From Paratrimastix pyriformis (Eukaryota; Preaxostyla; Paratrimastigidae): a stretch of DNA of 39,862 bases. Below are positions 24,601 to 39,347 of this stretch, in pieces. A model generated the notes under the pieces. The model had not been told where the DNA came from, searched no databases, and saw only the letters and a list, made by a program, of their open reading frames with translations. Every line of letters begins with the position of its first letter. Position 1 is the first letter of the stretch. The position numbers and the translations under genes were made by a program. The stretch is taken from the NCBI GenBank assembly GCA_027972325.1, contig JAPMOS010000233.1, positions 5,001 to 44,862 of the forward strand, read 5' to 3'.

Positions 24601-27600
24601 AGTCTCGGCCCCGGGGGGACCTGTCCAACGAGCAGATCAGGAGCGTCAGATCCGAGCCACTTTCCTCGGCTTCGACGAGAATACCATTCCTGCGTTGGTT
24701 CTTGCGCATTCTCAAGACCCGAGCACGGCTGACCCAAAGGTTTGCCTCCTCTCCCCAGTCTTCTCGTTTCCATTTTGGTTTTGTTTCCTTCAAAAGGTGG
24801 TTGTCTCCCAGTGCAAGGACAACCTCATGGCGATGGCTACCCCGGATGGTTTGGTTCGGATGCTGCGGGCTCCCTGTGGCAGGCAGTCTCCTGATGAATC
24901 CATGGCCCACTGCACTGATCAGCTGGCCAAACCCCTTCAGACCAACCTCCGCTCCTGCTACCAACAACTGGTCGCTTCCTCCAACGGTATGGGAATCAAG
25001 TCGGCCATTGGAACCTTCAGCAACATCTTCACGGACATCGTGCCGATGATGGAGGGCCTGGCCCGTCCGGTGGTGGTCAAGCTGAGCGAATTCAAGTCGG
25101 AGCATGACATGGCCGCCTCCATTCACGCATTCTGGCGCGACCCGAATTGCGACCTGCTGATCATTCAGGTCTGGTGAATGTCACCTTTTTCTTCCAGGTT
25201 TAACGTTTATTTTGCTCTTCTCAGGCGGACCCCACATTCGACCGTGACGGTCGGCACCTTCTGCTCGCCAAGTTTTTGCTGGATGAGGAACGCCGTGAAT
25301 ACTACTCTCCCATGATGCCTACCGATGGGCCAGCTGCACCGGTTACTCAAGATGTCACGGCCCCCCAACAAGTTCGTGTCCCCATGAAAAAGCACGTTTT
25401 GTTGCTGTTACACATGTCCCGCGCGGCCAACTACGATGGCCTCCTCTTCAACGGGCTTTGCGGCTGGCAGTATGTCACAGTTGAGGCCCTGGGTGATGTT
25501 GATTCCGCGGCACCTGACGGGATTGCCCCGGGCCCGTTTTTCCCACCCCCGGCCGGCAGCTCCCCAACACTCCGTGTGCTTCAAAGCACTCTCGACGAGA
25601 TCTTGGCCCCCAACGGACCGATTCCCTTCACCCGAGTTCTCCACGAGACGATCCAATGGGCTCTGTTCTGCAACCGGTACCCTCCCGGGACTGCTTCAGC
25701 CAAACGGGTGCGTGAACTGGCAGAACAGATCGAGGCCGATCCCGAGCTCACCGAGATGCTTCAGGTGCGCATCCGTGGCTGGGTCGAGGCGCACCCACTC
25801 CCTGGTGGCAACGAGCCCTTCCAATGGCAGGTGGAAGTTGCCTGCGATCAAGATGCTCTGCTCCGGTCGACGACCTTCTTCGGTGCCCTCCATCGTCGCC
25901 TCTGCGAACACCTTCGGCAGCCATTGGCCCTCCTGCTCCACCAAGTCGAACAAAACAGCACCCTGGACAGCTTCTTCGAACACCCCGCCGTCCGTCCATT
26001 TTGGCGTCGTGTCTTCATGGATCCCACTCTGACCTGCATCGAGGGGCTGCAGCCTCCGCGCGAACAAAACTCACTTGACATTGACCAGGCCGCGATCGGC
26101 ACCAGGCGTCACATCCCCGGGCTCGCAGGCATCCTCGCACAGTTCGAGAGCAAGCGCGACTTCTTCGAACACGACCTGGCCCAACTGAATTCTGAGGATC
26201 TCTCGGCAGCGATGACCCAGCAGACCGCCCGGTTCCGCGAAATTTTCGCGATGGTTCCCCTTGTCCCTGACCTTGCCCAGAGCCCCGATCTGATAGCCCT
26301 CTTCGTCGAGGACTTCGTCGCCATCCAAATGCCCTGGGCCGATCCGAGCCTGGCCCTGTGGGTCTTCCGTTTCTTCTGGCCTGGGACCTCTGGGCCCGGA
26401 CACCCGTTTGATGTCCAACGAGATTGGTGGCTCCACGGGGACCGGGTGATGGCGCTGCTTCGGCTCCTCGAAGCCTGTCGCCCCATTCTCACGCCAGGGA
26501 CGCTGGAAGAAATCACTGCCCACTCCCCCGAAGAGTTCGTGATGGCACTGCTCCATTTCGCCTGTGCCAAACTGCGCCCCACCGCCGAGCTTTTGAGGAA
26601 TCTTGGCCTCGACTCTTGGCAACGGATGACACTGCTGGTCATCAACCGAATGCTTGATGTGTGCCATTTGGAGGGGCTCGCCCCGCCCGTGATTCCCCAG
26701 CTTTGGGAGTTGCGCTGCTTCCACGACCTCGCGCGGACCCTTTTGCAACTGCCGGCTTCTCCAAGGCAAGCTGACCCGCTGGTTCGCTTTGCATCCGAGA
26801 CCACCTTCGGCACCCCGGCATTTTTCGACCACCTGGCGAGTGTGGCCCATGATCTATGTGGCGACACCGACCTGTCCCGCCAGTTGGGCGCCCGATTCCA
26901 CTCGTTGGCGCTCGCGCGGACCGTCGAGGTTACTCATGGTCAAGACGACATGGACATGGTGACTGCCCTGCTCTCTGCCGCTTGCACTTTGACGGAGAGT
27001 GGCCAACAACACCCTGACATCAAGGGAGTTCTTGCAACGGGTGTGGGACCCCTCCTCAACAGGCTCCTGTTGATGGTCGAAGAGAACCTCGGGCCAGAGC
27101 TGATCATCAACCCGGCCTCTGTCCTTGAAACATCCCCGCTCCTGATGGCCTTCAACTCTTGCTTGGAGAAGGCGACCGAGGCCGAAGGTGGCCGCACCGA
27201 CAGCCTCTTTGCCACGCTCGTGATGGATGCCTTCGAGAAGCGGCTCTTCCCCCGGGATGCACTGGCTGGCGACCCAGTGGCAGTGCGTCACATTCTTCCT
27301 GTCGCCATGGAGAGGCTCACTGCTCCGACGGACGCTGCTCATCCCACAGTCGCGCGCCCTGCCTCGGCTGCACTGCTTCGGACCTTCCTTGGGTTGGCGG
27401 CCGAAGGGTTGCTCTCCGAGGACCCAGAATCTCGTGCTCAGCATCCCTGGCTCTCGGAGGCAGCCACGCTCCTGGCCGATGGCACCCCCGTCCGAGACGC
27501 CCTCCGCCTCTTCCTTCTAAAGCAGACCCGTCCCGAGCTGGATCTCGGGCATTTGAGGTCTCTGTGTACTGTGGCTGCTCCTCGCTGGCTCGAAGGACTC

Positions 27601-30510
27601 CCGTGGGCCCTGGGCCAGACAGCCCAGGCAAGGTTCGGACCTCAGCCCTTCGCTCTCTACGCTTCCTTCCCGATGGCCGAGGCGGCTCTGCAAGCTGCTC
27701 TCCGAAACGACCCGCGCCCTTTCCAATGCCTTCTGGCTGAGTTGGGGGGCGACGATTCATCCAGCACTCTCCGACGCGTGGGCTGTCTGGGGGCAGTCCT
27801 GGCCCGCTTTGTCCTGCCGCTCGCCCAGCGTGACTTGGAGCCCATTGAACGGGCCCGCCTTGGGGATCTGAGGGCACTTTGCGCGAAACCCCTGCCAGCC
27901 CCTCGCCCGCCTCTCCCCCCGATATTTGTCGATATGCTGCAGACTGCCCTCCGTGGGCAAGGCATGCCCGACATTCCCATCACCCCTGCGCTGAGTGATG
28001 ACGAGTCCCGGCTGGCGTCAGTGCTTCTCCACCTCGCAGTTGTCGTCTCCTCTCTGCCGAGCAACAGCCGCCATGTGCTTCGTGCCTTGCTGCACAATCA
28101 GCCTTCCCTCGTTGCCGCCTTCCTTCCCACGATGCCCGGTGATCCCCAGTTCTCCACGCGCCGTTGTCCATGCGGGTCTGTCTTTTGGTTTCGTCACAAT
28201 TCGATTTTGACCGTCTTGTCTTTTAGGTGTCTTTTCGCGGTTGGAAAGAAGGGTATTCCTCTCGGTGATCCGACATGCGCAAAATGCGGGAGCCCGCTCA
28301 GCGGAGCACCAAGAACCAATGACGATGACATTGAACGTGATGGCGCCCCGCTGTCCCCTCCAACCGCCCCAGGTTACCACTGCCAGACACCTGATGACAT
28401 CGCTGCTCTCTCGCACACGTACAGAGGCCTCCCCACAGTTGCGTTCCGCCTCATCCATCTGCTCATGCACGCAGTGCTCCACCAGGGCAACCACCTCATC
28501 AACGTGAACTTGGCTCCGGGGAAGCCATCATTATTCCCTCGCGACATACCCTGCTCACCTGCCCTCTGGTGCACCAACCACGTAGCTGCTGACTTCGAGT
28601 GCCTCCGGGCTTCACTGAACACATCTCCTGCCACCCTCTCGCTTCTGCTCCACGCTGTCATTGAACAAGTGGCTCTGTCGGCCCATGACCCCGCCCTTTG
28701 CACCCCTCTCGACAGCCCGCAAGCGCGAGCCCTGTGGGAAGTCGCAGCGATCCGTCTCTGGGCTGGCCCGCTGTGTGGCGACGCGCCACAGCACGCAACG
28801 GAAACGGAGACGCGGCTCCAACAGGCGGAGGCGCCTGTGATGCTGTCTGCTGAAGACGAGATTGAAGAGCGGCCTCACCCGCAGTGGGCGACCAACCAAG
28901 ACTTGATCCGGACTCGGATGCCTCGTTTCTTCCGAACCCGGACGGCGTCATCATTTGCCACCCTCCGTGGGGCCGTTCTGCAGCAGGCAGCGAACTACCC
29001 AGTGCTCGCGCTGGTCTTTAGTCGAACTCGGAGCCCCGAGGAGGCCCAACCCCAAGATGGATGCATGCTGAATGATTTAGGCCTCTTCAGCGACTTGCTC
29101 GCATGGCCTGTGGCAATCGTGGGTCGACTGAATTACCGACTGAGCATCGCCAACCCTCTCACCATCCAGCAATTCCTCGACGAGCAGAGGGATGGAGCCC
29201 AGCTGGCTCCCTTGCTGGAACGGTTCCAAGCCGCCTGGGACCAGATGCGCCGTCTCGTTGGCGTCGGCGACCAGCCGCCGGGAAGCGTGACTCCCATTCT
29301 TCCGACAGATTCGATCCGGAGGTGCGCTCCCTCGTCGGCGCCGGAGAGCCGCCCCATCGCCGTCTATCTGCAGGTTTTGGCAGGGGTCCAGCGCCGGTTC
29401 CTGCTGGAGGTCACCAAGTTGGTGGCCGAGGGCCGGTGCCCCGCTCTCGGCTTCCTGGTGGACTCCTCCAACCGGAGCACCCTGAGGACGGTGCGTCTCT
29501 CGGAGATGCAGCCAGCCGACATCATCAATTTCCAGTGGGAGATCCTTCTGCCCAGCGTGGCAGCCTATGGTCAGGGCCACCCCGAGCCCGGGCACGGGGC
29601 CGCTCTGCTGTACGATCTGGACCGGGTGGAAGTGCAGCTGGGCAATCTCCTAGTCTTGGGCAAGGCCCTGCCAACCATTGGCCAGGCCGATCTGCCGACC
29701 CTCACGTTCAGCGAGGACTTCCTGGCCACCCGACTGGATGTGCTGTCTGAGATTGCGCGCCTCATCCCGCAGTTGCCCCTCGATTCGCACACCGCCCAAA
29801 CGCTGTCCCGTGACCCGTCCCTGGCCTCGGCCGACCTCCTGGGGCAGCTGGGGCTCGTGCTTTCCTACCTGCACTTGACCCGAGGCGACCCGACAATGCC
29901 CCTCTCGGCCTACTGTGCCAGTTGGCTGCGTGCCACCTCTGCGCCTCTGCTCGCCCAGCACCCATTGCTCTCAGCCCTGCCCCTGAGCCGGGTGGTGGAC
30001 CTTTTCCACACGGTCGAAGCGTCCCTTGCGGAGAAGTCCCTTGAGGCGAATTGCGCGCCGGACCGCTTCAAGCAGGGAGGGCCGACACTCATCTCACAGA
30101 AGCAGCAATACATTCGCGCGCTCGTTCCCCGGATGAAGCCCGACGCCCTTCTCACAGCGATCCTGCGGTTTGTCTCGCGGTTTGCGGGAACATTCACCGA
30201 GCCCTCCAACACTCCCCTGGCTCAAGCGCTTGCCATGGGCCAGGGTCTCTGGCCGCCCGACCCCTTTCTCGACCCGGACACCAACAAAGCGCCCCTCGAG
30301 GCAACCCGCCAGTTGCTGCCGCCCAACCTCGTGGTGGGCGATTTGGTCAATGTGTACCGGTTCTTGGCCAAGGAGCGCCAGGACCGTGAGAGAGCCCGCC
30401 AGGCGGCCATGGCGCCACGCCCTTCTGCGCCGGTCTCAACCCGCAATCACACAACTCCGGCAGTGCCGGGCCACAGGCGGGGCGGTGTGGGTCCAGTCTC
30501 CTACGGGTAA
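15679..30510 (+). CDS. RNF213 (mysterin)-like AAA+ / RZ-finger giant protein
   Basis: Fifteen exons: 15679-15826, 16049-16475, 16529-18017, 18040-18996, 19045-22137, 22191-23000, 23048-23260, 23312-23395, 23440-23484, 23586-23738, 23796-24445, 24505-24739, 24797-25168, 25225-28175, 28227-30510; about 4,636 residues, phases consistent. After a Pro-rich N-terminus and a long helical region, AAA1 has Walker A GETGCGKT (1974-1981) and Walker B LFLDECNT. AAA2 has GKPGCSKSL (from about 2306), Walker B MVLLDEVGLAE, then VVGISNWALDAAKMNRAI and FLNRFEKQ, hallmarks of RNF213. The RZ finger (3873-3896) is C-x3-C-x15-C-x2-C, split by intron 28176-28226. No RING is seen. RNF213 is a dynein-like E3 that ubiquitylates proteins and bacterial LPS and coats lipid droplets. 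Least certain: the first exon, the 22-nt gap 18018-18039, and intron 18997-19044. Confidence 0.88.
18018..18039 (+). other. 22-nt GT...AG segment: ultra-short intron or frameshift
   Basis: The RNF213-like frame changes here. Removing GTTCTGG...CCGAG joins CGG and GAC in phase 0. Good protein sequence lies on both sides: RLLEAYAR, then DIVPDWDHMAEILQTF. The alternative is a single-base indel in the TTTTCC run (assembly error or real lesion). The donor GTTCTG is off the local consensus. Confidence 0.5.
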
Positions 30511-30745
30511 TGGGTGACGAAAGCTGGACTTTTGTACAGGATGCAGAGGCGGCGTTGAACGCAATTTCTCTCTTTCTCTCTCTCCCTCGTCGTGTCGCGA
30601 TCGGGAGTTGAAGATCACGACCTCTGGTTGAACTCTCCCCGCAGGTGAACCGCGAACAAGCGTCCCACGAGGCTGCCAGCCAAGCGAAAACACGAACCTG
30701 CTTTGGTGGTGGTGGTAGGGGAAGAGGAGGAGGAGAAGGAGGAGG
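30511..30745. other. 3' flank of RNF213-like gene; possible exon edge
   Basis: TTGTACAG|G (near 30539) and CTCCCCGCAG|G (30645) are acceptor-like. The latter opens a short frame (VNREQASHEAASQAKTR) that runs into the microsatellite. I cannot attach it to a gene. Confidence 0.35.
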
Positions 30746-30749
30746 AGGA

Positions 30750-31103
<354 letters not shown>

Positions 31104-32129
31104 CACCACCACCACCACCACCACCACCACCACCACCACCACCACCACCACCACCACCACCACCACCACCACCACCACCACCACCACCACCACCACCACC
31201 ACCACCACCACCACCACCACCACCACCACCACCACCACCACCACCACCACCACCACCACCACCACCACCACCACCACCACCACCACCACCACCACCACCA
31301 CCACCACCACCACCACCACCACCACCACCACCACCACCACCACCACCACCACCACCACCACCACCACCACCACCACCACCACCACCACCACCACCACCAC
31401 CACCACCACCACCACCACCACCACCACCACCACCACCACCACCACCACCACCACCACCACCACCACCACCACCACCACCACCACCACCACCACCACCACC
31501 ACCACCACCACCACCACCACCACCACCACACCACCACCACCACCACCACCACCACCACCACCACCACCACCACCACCACCACCACCACCACCACCACCAC
31601 CACCACCACCACCACCACCACCACCACCACCACCACCACCACCACCACCACCACCACCACCACCACCACCACCACCACCACCACCACCACCACCACCACC
31701 ACCACCACCACCACCACCACCACCACCACCACCACCACCACCACCACCACCACCACCACCACCACCACCACCACCACCACCACCACCACCACCACCACCA
31801 CCACCACCACCACCACCACCACCACCACCACCACCACCACCACCACCACCACCACCACCACCACCACCACCACCACCACCACCACCACCACCACCACCAC
31901 CACCACCACCACCACCACCACCACCACCACCACCACCACCACCACCACCACCACCACCACCACCACCACCACCACCACCACCACCACCACCACCACCACC
32001 ACCACCACCACCACCACCACCACCACCACCACCACCACCACCACCACCACCACCACCACCACCACCACCACCACCACCACCACCACCACCACCACCACCA
32101 CCACCACCACCACCACCACCACCACCACC
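31104..32129. repeat. (CAC)n array, about 1 kb
   Basis: About 340 CAC triplets with one visible slip (CACACC at about 31528), which shifts the register. It is purine-poor on this strand. The very long His, Thr, Pro, Trp, Gly and Val reading frames are artefacts of the triplet. Confidence 0.97.
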
Positions 32130-32245
32130 CAAGCATCATCCAATCATCAATCATCATCCAGTCATCAATCATCGTCATCCAGCCATCATCATCCAGCCAT
32201 CATCATCCGATCGTCACATCATCGAAACCGCCGCATCTGGGGCAG

Positions 32246-32377
32246 GACTGCCGGGGCACGGGGCGGGACGAAGTGGAGGTCTTCATCCAGGCGGACCCCA
32301 AACTGCGATGCCGGTGCCTCAAGTGCGGCGTGCCCATCGAGAAGAATGGCGGGTGCGGCGGGCAACCTCTTCGGTGA
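32246..32377 (+). CDS. Orphan RBR-type (IBR/RING2-like) exon, fragment
   Basis: After an acceptor (GGGGCAG|G at 32245) a 44-codon frame reads DCRGTGRDEVEVFIQADP..., then CRCLKCGVPIEKNGGCGG, ending at TGA. The C-x2-C-x4-IEKNGGC string is the hallmark of the IBR/Rcat part of RBR E3 ligases (CPKCxxxIEKNGGC). The expected following His/Cys ligands (NHMxC...) are absent before the stop. No upstream exons can be seen on the other side of the 1-kb CAC array. It may be a gene remnant, or a gene split by repeat growth with unfound exons; a GTGCGG donor inside the motif could lead on. Confidence 0.45.
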   Translation, partial: DCRGTGRDEVEVFIQADPKLRCRCLKCGVPIEKNGGCGGQPLR

Positions 32378-32899
32378 CTAACCCCTTGGGGGAGGAGACC
32401 ATCCGGACTGATGATCGGCACTTCTCTTTTCGTCGTTGATCTGCCAAAAACTATGGGAGGTGTCAGTGGCCCGGGGATCTGTTTCAAAGAGTTGCGGGAA
32501 ATGGGGAGGGGGAGACGGAACTGAGGGCAGTCTGGCGCGGAGCATGAAACAGCGGATTTCGTTGAGCTCACGATATCCACTCAGGAGCATGAACCTGAGG
32601 CGAACCGCCTCTGCCCGACTCGATTCCGACGCGAATGGACTCCTTCCTCACCACCTCCTCTTCATCCTCCTTTTCTCCCCCAGCCGCTGTTGAAGGGAGG
32701 AGGGCCTTGCGGCCGACCATTGCAGTGAATCAGATCAGTATGATTGACAGAAATGGGTGCACAGCGAGAAAGTTTCTCCGAAAGAAGAGCGTACATTCGT
32801 CAAATGATAAAGGGCGAACGGGACAAGCTCACTGTTTGGTTCGATTTGAAACGTGGCAGAGTCTGCTTTGCCTGCGGCACGCCGTACAGTTCGAAAAAA
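32378..32899. other. Upstream region of the T-protein gene; no gene recognised
   Basis: Contains short open frames only. No TATA box is evident. It ends AAAAAA-ATG at the T-protein start. Confidence 0.5.
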
Positions 32900-34729
32900 A
32901 TGCTGTCCAAGCTCCTTTCTCTGCCCACCACCGGTATTCTGGTATGTTCTCAGTTCTTCCTTTTGAAGATTGCTCATGGATTTCTTTTACAGGAGCGGTT
33001 CTCCTCCCACGTTGCCACCAAGAAGACCCCCTTCTACGACCTCCACATGAAGTTCGGTCCGGCCATTTCGAATTGTCTCGTGGCCTCTTCATGGCAAACT
33101 TGTTAGGTGGCGATGTCACCGACTTCTGCGGCTACTATCTTCCGATTAAGTACGCCAACAGCGACATTGGCATCGAGCACATGAACACCCGCAAGAAGTG
33201 CACCATTTTCGATGTGAGCCACATGGGCCAGTTCCGTCTGTCTGGTGCCGGCCGTGAGGAGTTCATGGAGCGCCTGATTGTTGCCGATGTTCGCGGCCTC
33301 TCTACCTGGAGCACCAAGCTGAGCGTTTTCACGAACTATCGCGGGTCTGCTTTGTTGTGGTGTTTCCTTTTTGGTCTCTAACGCAATTTTTCGGATTTCT
33401 CCGACAGTGGTATTTCCGATGATATGATGTGCACCAAGTCCGTTCCAGTTTCGTTGCATTTTTCATTCCATTTTTATTTTTCTAGGTGCCCGAACCACCT
33501 CTACCTCGTCGTCAACGCCGCTTGCAAGGAGAAGGATTGGAACCACATTCAGCACCACCTGGACCTCTGGAAGCAGGATTTCCCTGCTCTTCGTATTGAG
33601 GATCTCTCCAACGCGCGTGGCCTTCTTGCCATTCAGGGTCTGTTTCCCATCTTCAGAGTTCTGTTCATGGCTGTTTTTTTAGGCCCCAACGCCATGAAGG
33701 TTCTCCAGCGCTACACCAATGTGAACCTTGCCGAGCAGCCGTTCATGTCCCAGCGCCATGTCTGTTTCTTATCCCGACATTCGAAATGCGTGTCCTATGA
33801 AGCCGACGATTTGAAACAATAAACAAATCTCTAGCATATTCAGAACAAATGTGGTGTTGAAGCATTTTTTGCACGTCAGAATGAGGCCAACCTCATTTTG
33901 TCCATATTATTCTCCCACCCCGTCAATGCTCATTCATTTTCTTTCTTTTCGTTACAGGGCAAGATTGCTGGTGTTGATTGCTTCATCACCCGCTGCGGCT
34001 ACACCGGCGAGGACGGTTTCGAGATCTCCATTCCCAAGGATCAGTGCATGCGTCTTGGCGAGGTTCTGACCCGCGACCGCGACGTCACTCCCGGTCTGTG
34101 TTCAAACCACTGCTCTTTTCTCAAAACCCACTGGGTCCTAGCCGGTCTGGGTTCTCGCGACTCTCTCCGCCTCGAGGCCGGCCTGTGCCTCTACGGCCAC
34201 GAGATCAACGACGAGTCGACCCCGATTGAGGGCGGCCTGAAGTGGCTCATCCCCAAGAAGCGCCAGGAGCAGGGCGGTTTCCTGGGTGACGACGTCATCC
34301 TGCAGCAGATCCGGGGTGAGCGCCCCCTGCGCTTCATGCGCTGCGGCCTCGAGATCAAGTCCGGCGCCCCTGCCCGCGAGCAGACCGCCGTCTACGACTT
34401 CCAGGGCCTCAAGCAGGTCCGCATCGGGGGTTACTGACATACAAACAGCGCCCTTCACCCAGGGGTTATCGATCCTCATCGATTTTTTTTGGTGTGGTTA
34501 TCCCCCTCAGGTGGGTGAGGTCCGCTCGGGCCTGTTCGCCCCCTCGCTCGGCCACCCCGTGGCCCAGGCCTGGATGCTGCCCAGCCACATGGAGCCCGGC
34601 ACGGAGCTCAAGGTGCGCGTCCGCGGCCGCTTCCAGAACGCCGTCGTTCGCGAGATGCCCTTCGTTAAGAAGCCCTTCTACCGCGTCCCCAAGAAGATGG
34701 CCGCCAAGAAGTGCTGCGGCGACGACTAA
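32900..34729 (+). CDS. AMT: Aminomethyltransferase, glycine cleavage system T-protein
   Basis: Nine exons: 32900-32941, 32993-33056, 33107-33344, 33408-33437, 33486-33637, 33683-33759, 33958-34093, 34142-34416, 34511-34729; 410 residues, phases consistent, about the usual family length. Residues 1-30 (MLSKLLSLPTTGILERFSSH) form a short basic amphipathic presequence, pointing to a mitochondrion or mitochondrion-related organelle. Then TPFYDLHMKFGGDVTDFCGY, CTIFDVSHMGQFRLSG, GYTGEDGFEISIP, GLGSRDSLRLEAGLCLYGHE and the C-terminal barrel RSGLFAPSLGHPVAQAW follow in family order. The enzyme moves the methylene group from the H-protein aminomethyl-lipoyl arm to tetrahydrofolate, releasing ammonia. 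Exon 4 has only 30 nt. Intron 1 has the only GTATGT donor in the window; the others are GTCYG-type. The last residues (KKMAAKKCCGDD) form a Lys/Cys tail. Confidence 0.95.
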
Positions 34730-35156
34730 AGAGCGGATCTCCAAGAGACCGCTCCCCCGCCCGCTTGTATCTTGTTTTGACACGGCTTTCTCTGAACTGA
34801 TGTCGTTGTTGCTCTGCGGTTGTATTCCACTCTCCTTATAATTCCACTCCCTCGGTTGCGTTCTGTATGAAACCCTCCCCCGTAAATAAGCCCCCATCAA
34901 CAACGAACTTGGAACTTTTTATCTTTTTTGGTTTTGATGCTCTTTTTTTTGGAACTCTTGGTGCCCCACGTGCGCCTCGGAAATAATTTTGTTCTTTTCC
35001 TCAGCGGCAGAAACTGCGCCCAGAGGGGCAGCATCACTGGAACTCCTCCCTCGCTCATGGTTCCAGTTGTAGCCTCACACGAGGCTGCGAGACTAACTGC
35101 AAATTGTCGGGTTAGTGGAGTCTACCGGCGGCGGGTCGTCTTTGTGAACAACAACA
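34730..35156. other. Intergenic; T-protein 3' UTR and EF-hand gene 5' region
   Basis: T-rich with no coding signal. GTAAATAAGC at about 34883 is the nearest thing to a polyadenylation signal. It ends ACAACAACA-ATG at the next gene. Confidence 0.5.
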
Positions 35157-37066
35157 ATGGGGACGAACCAATCAAAAATGCTTGAAAATGCTGCTGATGT
35201 CGTCCAGACATCGTTGAAGTTTATGGATCCAATTCAAGCGCTTTTTCAAGCTGTTGGACCTCTTGGAATCCCGGCCACAGCTCTCTTCTACATGGTCAAA
35301 GGTATTTTTGTAATCATCAAGAGGCATAAAGAGGTCTCCGTTTTCTCACTTTGTTTCTATTTTTCCCCCTTTTTTTTAGACTCACGAAGCTCTCGCTGGT
35401 CTCATTGGAGTCTTGACCCAACTCGAGTTGATCATGGAACAAATTGCAAATTGCAACCTCCCTGAAACTGATACTCTGACTCACATTTTCAGGGTTTTTG
35501 AAAACCTTCTCAACAGGGCACACGAAATCCTCGAACAATGCGAGAAAAGAAGTGGGATCATGAACATCATCCGCGATTCTTTGGCTGAGTTGCGGTATAT
35601 CGAAAAGAGTCTGCGGGAGGAAATTCCCATTGTGAACACGGCTTTATCGGCGGCGATCCTCGTTCGCATCCAGGTTTGCTCGTGAAAAGTACCGACAATC
35701 TTCGGCACACTGTTTTTTAGGAAGAACAACACGGCTGCCCTCATGAATCCTTCTCACGAGGCTGCATTCACTCGAGACTGACTGGCTGCCCTTCCAGTGG
35801 GTGTATCACTGGGGTCGTTGACCTCCCGGGTAGCCCACAGTCCAGTCCAGGCCCACGCATCACGGCACCATCTGAGGAACCACCTGCCATGGCAATCGAT
35901 GCCGTCTGCTTTCTGCTGAAGGAGTTCCCACGACAGGAGGGCCATGACCTCGAGAAATCTTTCAAGGTGGGCGAGGTGATGGTGGCTCTCCAGCGCCACT
36001 TTCGCCCCATTTGGCGCGAGCAGTACGCGGAACGACTCCAAGAAGCCATTGACTTGAACGGAGATGGGGTCTGTGTGAGCCCCCGTCGACCACCCCTCGC
36101 CTCAACACTCATCATCATCATAGAAAATCGACTTTAATGAAATGGCCCGATTTGCGAGACCCACCCTGCGCGGGGCCCTGGAGGACTTCTATCTTCTTGT
36201 GGAACCCACCCAGGCCCCAGTCCCGCCGCCCCCCATGCCCGACCTTGGCCCCGCCCCAGTGATCATCCTCCAGGACGAGGTGATCGTTGAGGACTGTCCC
36301 CTCGAGCAGCTTCCTGCCTTGCAGTCCGTCTCTCTTTTTGGACTTGTCGCTTGAGTCCTCGCAATGAGATGCATGACCTTGTATGTTCCACCTCACTGCA
36401 TTTTCGTTGTCTGAAAACGCATCCACATGTTCAATCAACTCCTTCTCCTTCATCCCCCCCCCCCCCCCCCCCCAGATGTCTCGCCTTCGGCAAGTTGCCC
36501 AGTTTCGATGAGGGCCCGGCCTTCTCCCAGCTCCTCCAGGCGAACATCAGCCATATCACCGACCCAGCGGTCTGTGCCAGAGGGCGGGGGGGTGGATGGG
36601 GGGCGGGCCGCAAATGGGATCGATGAGGTGTTGTGAAATACTGTGATGTGCTGATGAGAACGGGTCCTGCGCGCTAAGCGTTGTTACACTCTGGGGGGAG
36701 GGGGGAGCGGGGAGGGGAGTAGGAAGGAGGAAGAGGAGACGGGATCAAATGACCTTCGGCAGCCCCGGGGATGGCAGGTGATGGGTATGTTGTGGTGGGG
36801 GGGGGGTTGTGGGTAGCCATTCATTGCGCTCCCCACAGTCCCGCAGTGCGGCCGCCCAGGTGATTCTCATGGACTCCCTGCCCAGGCTGATCGACCTCCA
36901 CGACGACCGCCTCGGGACGGCCCTCCTGTCCACCGGCAATCGGGAGCTGATTCTGCTGCCCAATTGGGCCACCCTCGAGATGGGCCTCGGCCAGTTCTTG
37001 GCGGGGCTGCGGCGGGAGCTGAGGGACCGACGGTCCCCCGAAGGCCCACGCGGCAAGGACGAATGA
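35157..37066 (+). CDS. EF-hand protein with myristoylation-type N-terminus and helical bundle
   Basis: Six exons: 35157-35333, 35380-35673, 35721-36068, 36124-36323, 36476-36569, 36839-37066; 446 residues, phases consistent. MGTNQSK is an N-myristoylation consensus (Gly2, Ser6). Residues about 8-157 are helical and amphipathic (NAADVVQTSLKFMDPIQALF, IPATALFYMVKGIFVIIKRH, LIGVLTQLELIMEQI). They resemble the N-terminal four-helix bundles of fungal STAND and MLKL/HeLo-like proteins; this is inference from pattern only. A Cys-rich linker follows. An EF-hand loop, DLNGDGKIDFNE (268-279), has acidic or oxygen ligands at 1, 3, 5, 9 and 12 and Gly at 6, and is cut by intron 36069-36123. The C-terminal part is unassigned (VILMDSLPRLIDL, LPNWATLEMGLGQFL). 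Likely a membrane-attached calcium sensor or effector. Confidence 0.7.
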
Positions 37067-37819
37067 TGTAATTGAGCAGATGGGGAGGTTGTTGTTTATC
37101 TGGTTCAGCTGCCGCGTGTAAATATGTCGACAGTGGCCCTGACACAACTACCGCTCTAGGTTCGAGAGGGGTTTGGCGGCGGCGTAACTACTCCCCTGGT
37201 GAAGCTCGGCACCCTTTTGCGAAGAAGGTCGAGGGGTGGTTGATGCTGCCACGGGTGCTGATGGCCTTGTCATGGTGAGCGGGTCCCAATCTGGATCATC
37301 CCGTGGCACCGAGTGCGATGGGGTGGTGAGGAAAGTTGCTGGGAGACTGCGGAGAAGATGCGGGTATCGGGAGATATACGCGAACGACTGCAGACTGACT
37401 GCAGAGTTGGGGATTGGACGAAGAGACCCAGAGGGAGATCGGGAGCGAACTTGGAGGACTGCGGAGAACCATGCTGGTGGCGATCAAGCAACGGAAGAAG
37501 AACGGCCCGAGAACGGACTCGGCGCAAGCCGGGAAGTATCACACACACATTGAAAAGAGGGAAGAAAGACACCGCAAGAAATGTAGGCACAATCCACGAG
37601 GGAAGCGCCATAGTCAAGCAGTGTCCACCAGGCCAACATACGCAAGCAGGCGGCAGCGAACAAGGGTCAGTCAACGGCAAAGCGCTCAGGCGGAAGAGCA
37701 CGTCAACATCCGAGACCGGAAATCAGGACCCACAAGGGATCCGTCACATGGTGTGGATGGACAGCTCACGCTCTCACCACATCGCACGGCAGCAGCATGT
37801 GTCGCGCCAAGGGAGGAAG
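37067..37819. other. No gene recognised
   Basis: This purine-rich sequence lies before the first (CA)n array. It has an open plus frame (RRKPGSITHTLKRGKKD...) without family resemblance, splice logic or codon pattern like its neighbours. Its right end belongs to the duplicated block listed separately. Confidence 0.5.
37645..37788 (+). repeat. Array-flanking repeat, copy 1
   Basis: Diverged direct repeat of 38299-38430. Shared blocks include GCAGGCGG, CAACGG, GGCGG(G)AAGAGCAC, AACATCCGAG and the CTCACAC/CTCACCACAT end. It directly precedes the first (CA)n array. Confidence 0.65.
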
Positions 37820-38298
<479 letters not shown>

Positions 38299-38430
38299 GC
38301 AGGCGGTGGCACAGGTCGTCAACGGTGCGCCAGGCGGGAAGAGCACAACATCCGAGTATCTGCATCAGGACCATGGGTGACTCGCTGGCGGATGGTGGGA
38401 GTGAGCCTTCACACTCACACCATATCAGAC
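38299..38430 (+). repeat. Array-flanking repeat, copy 2
   Basis: Matches 37645-37788 with gaps and directly precedes the second (CA)n array. A unit made of this block plus (CA)n therefore appears twice in tandem. Confidence 0.65.
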
Positions 38431-39347
<917 letters not shown>
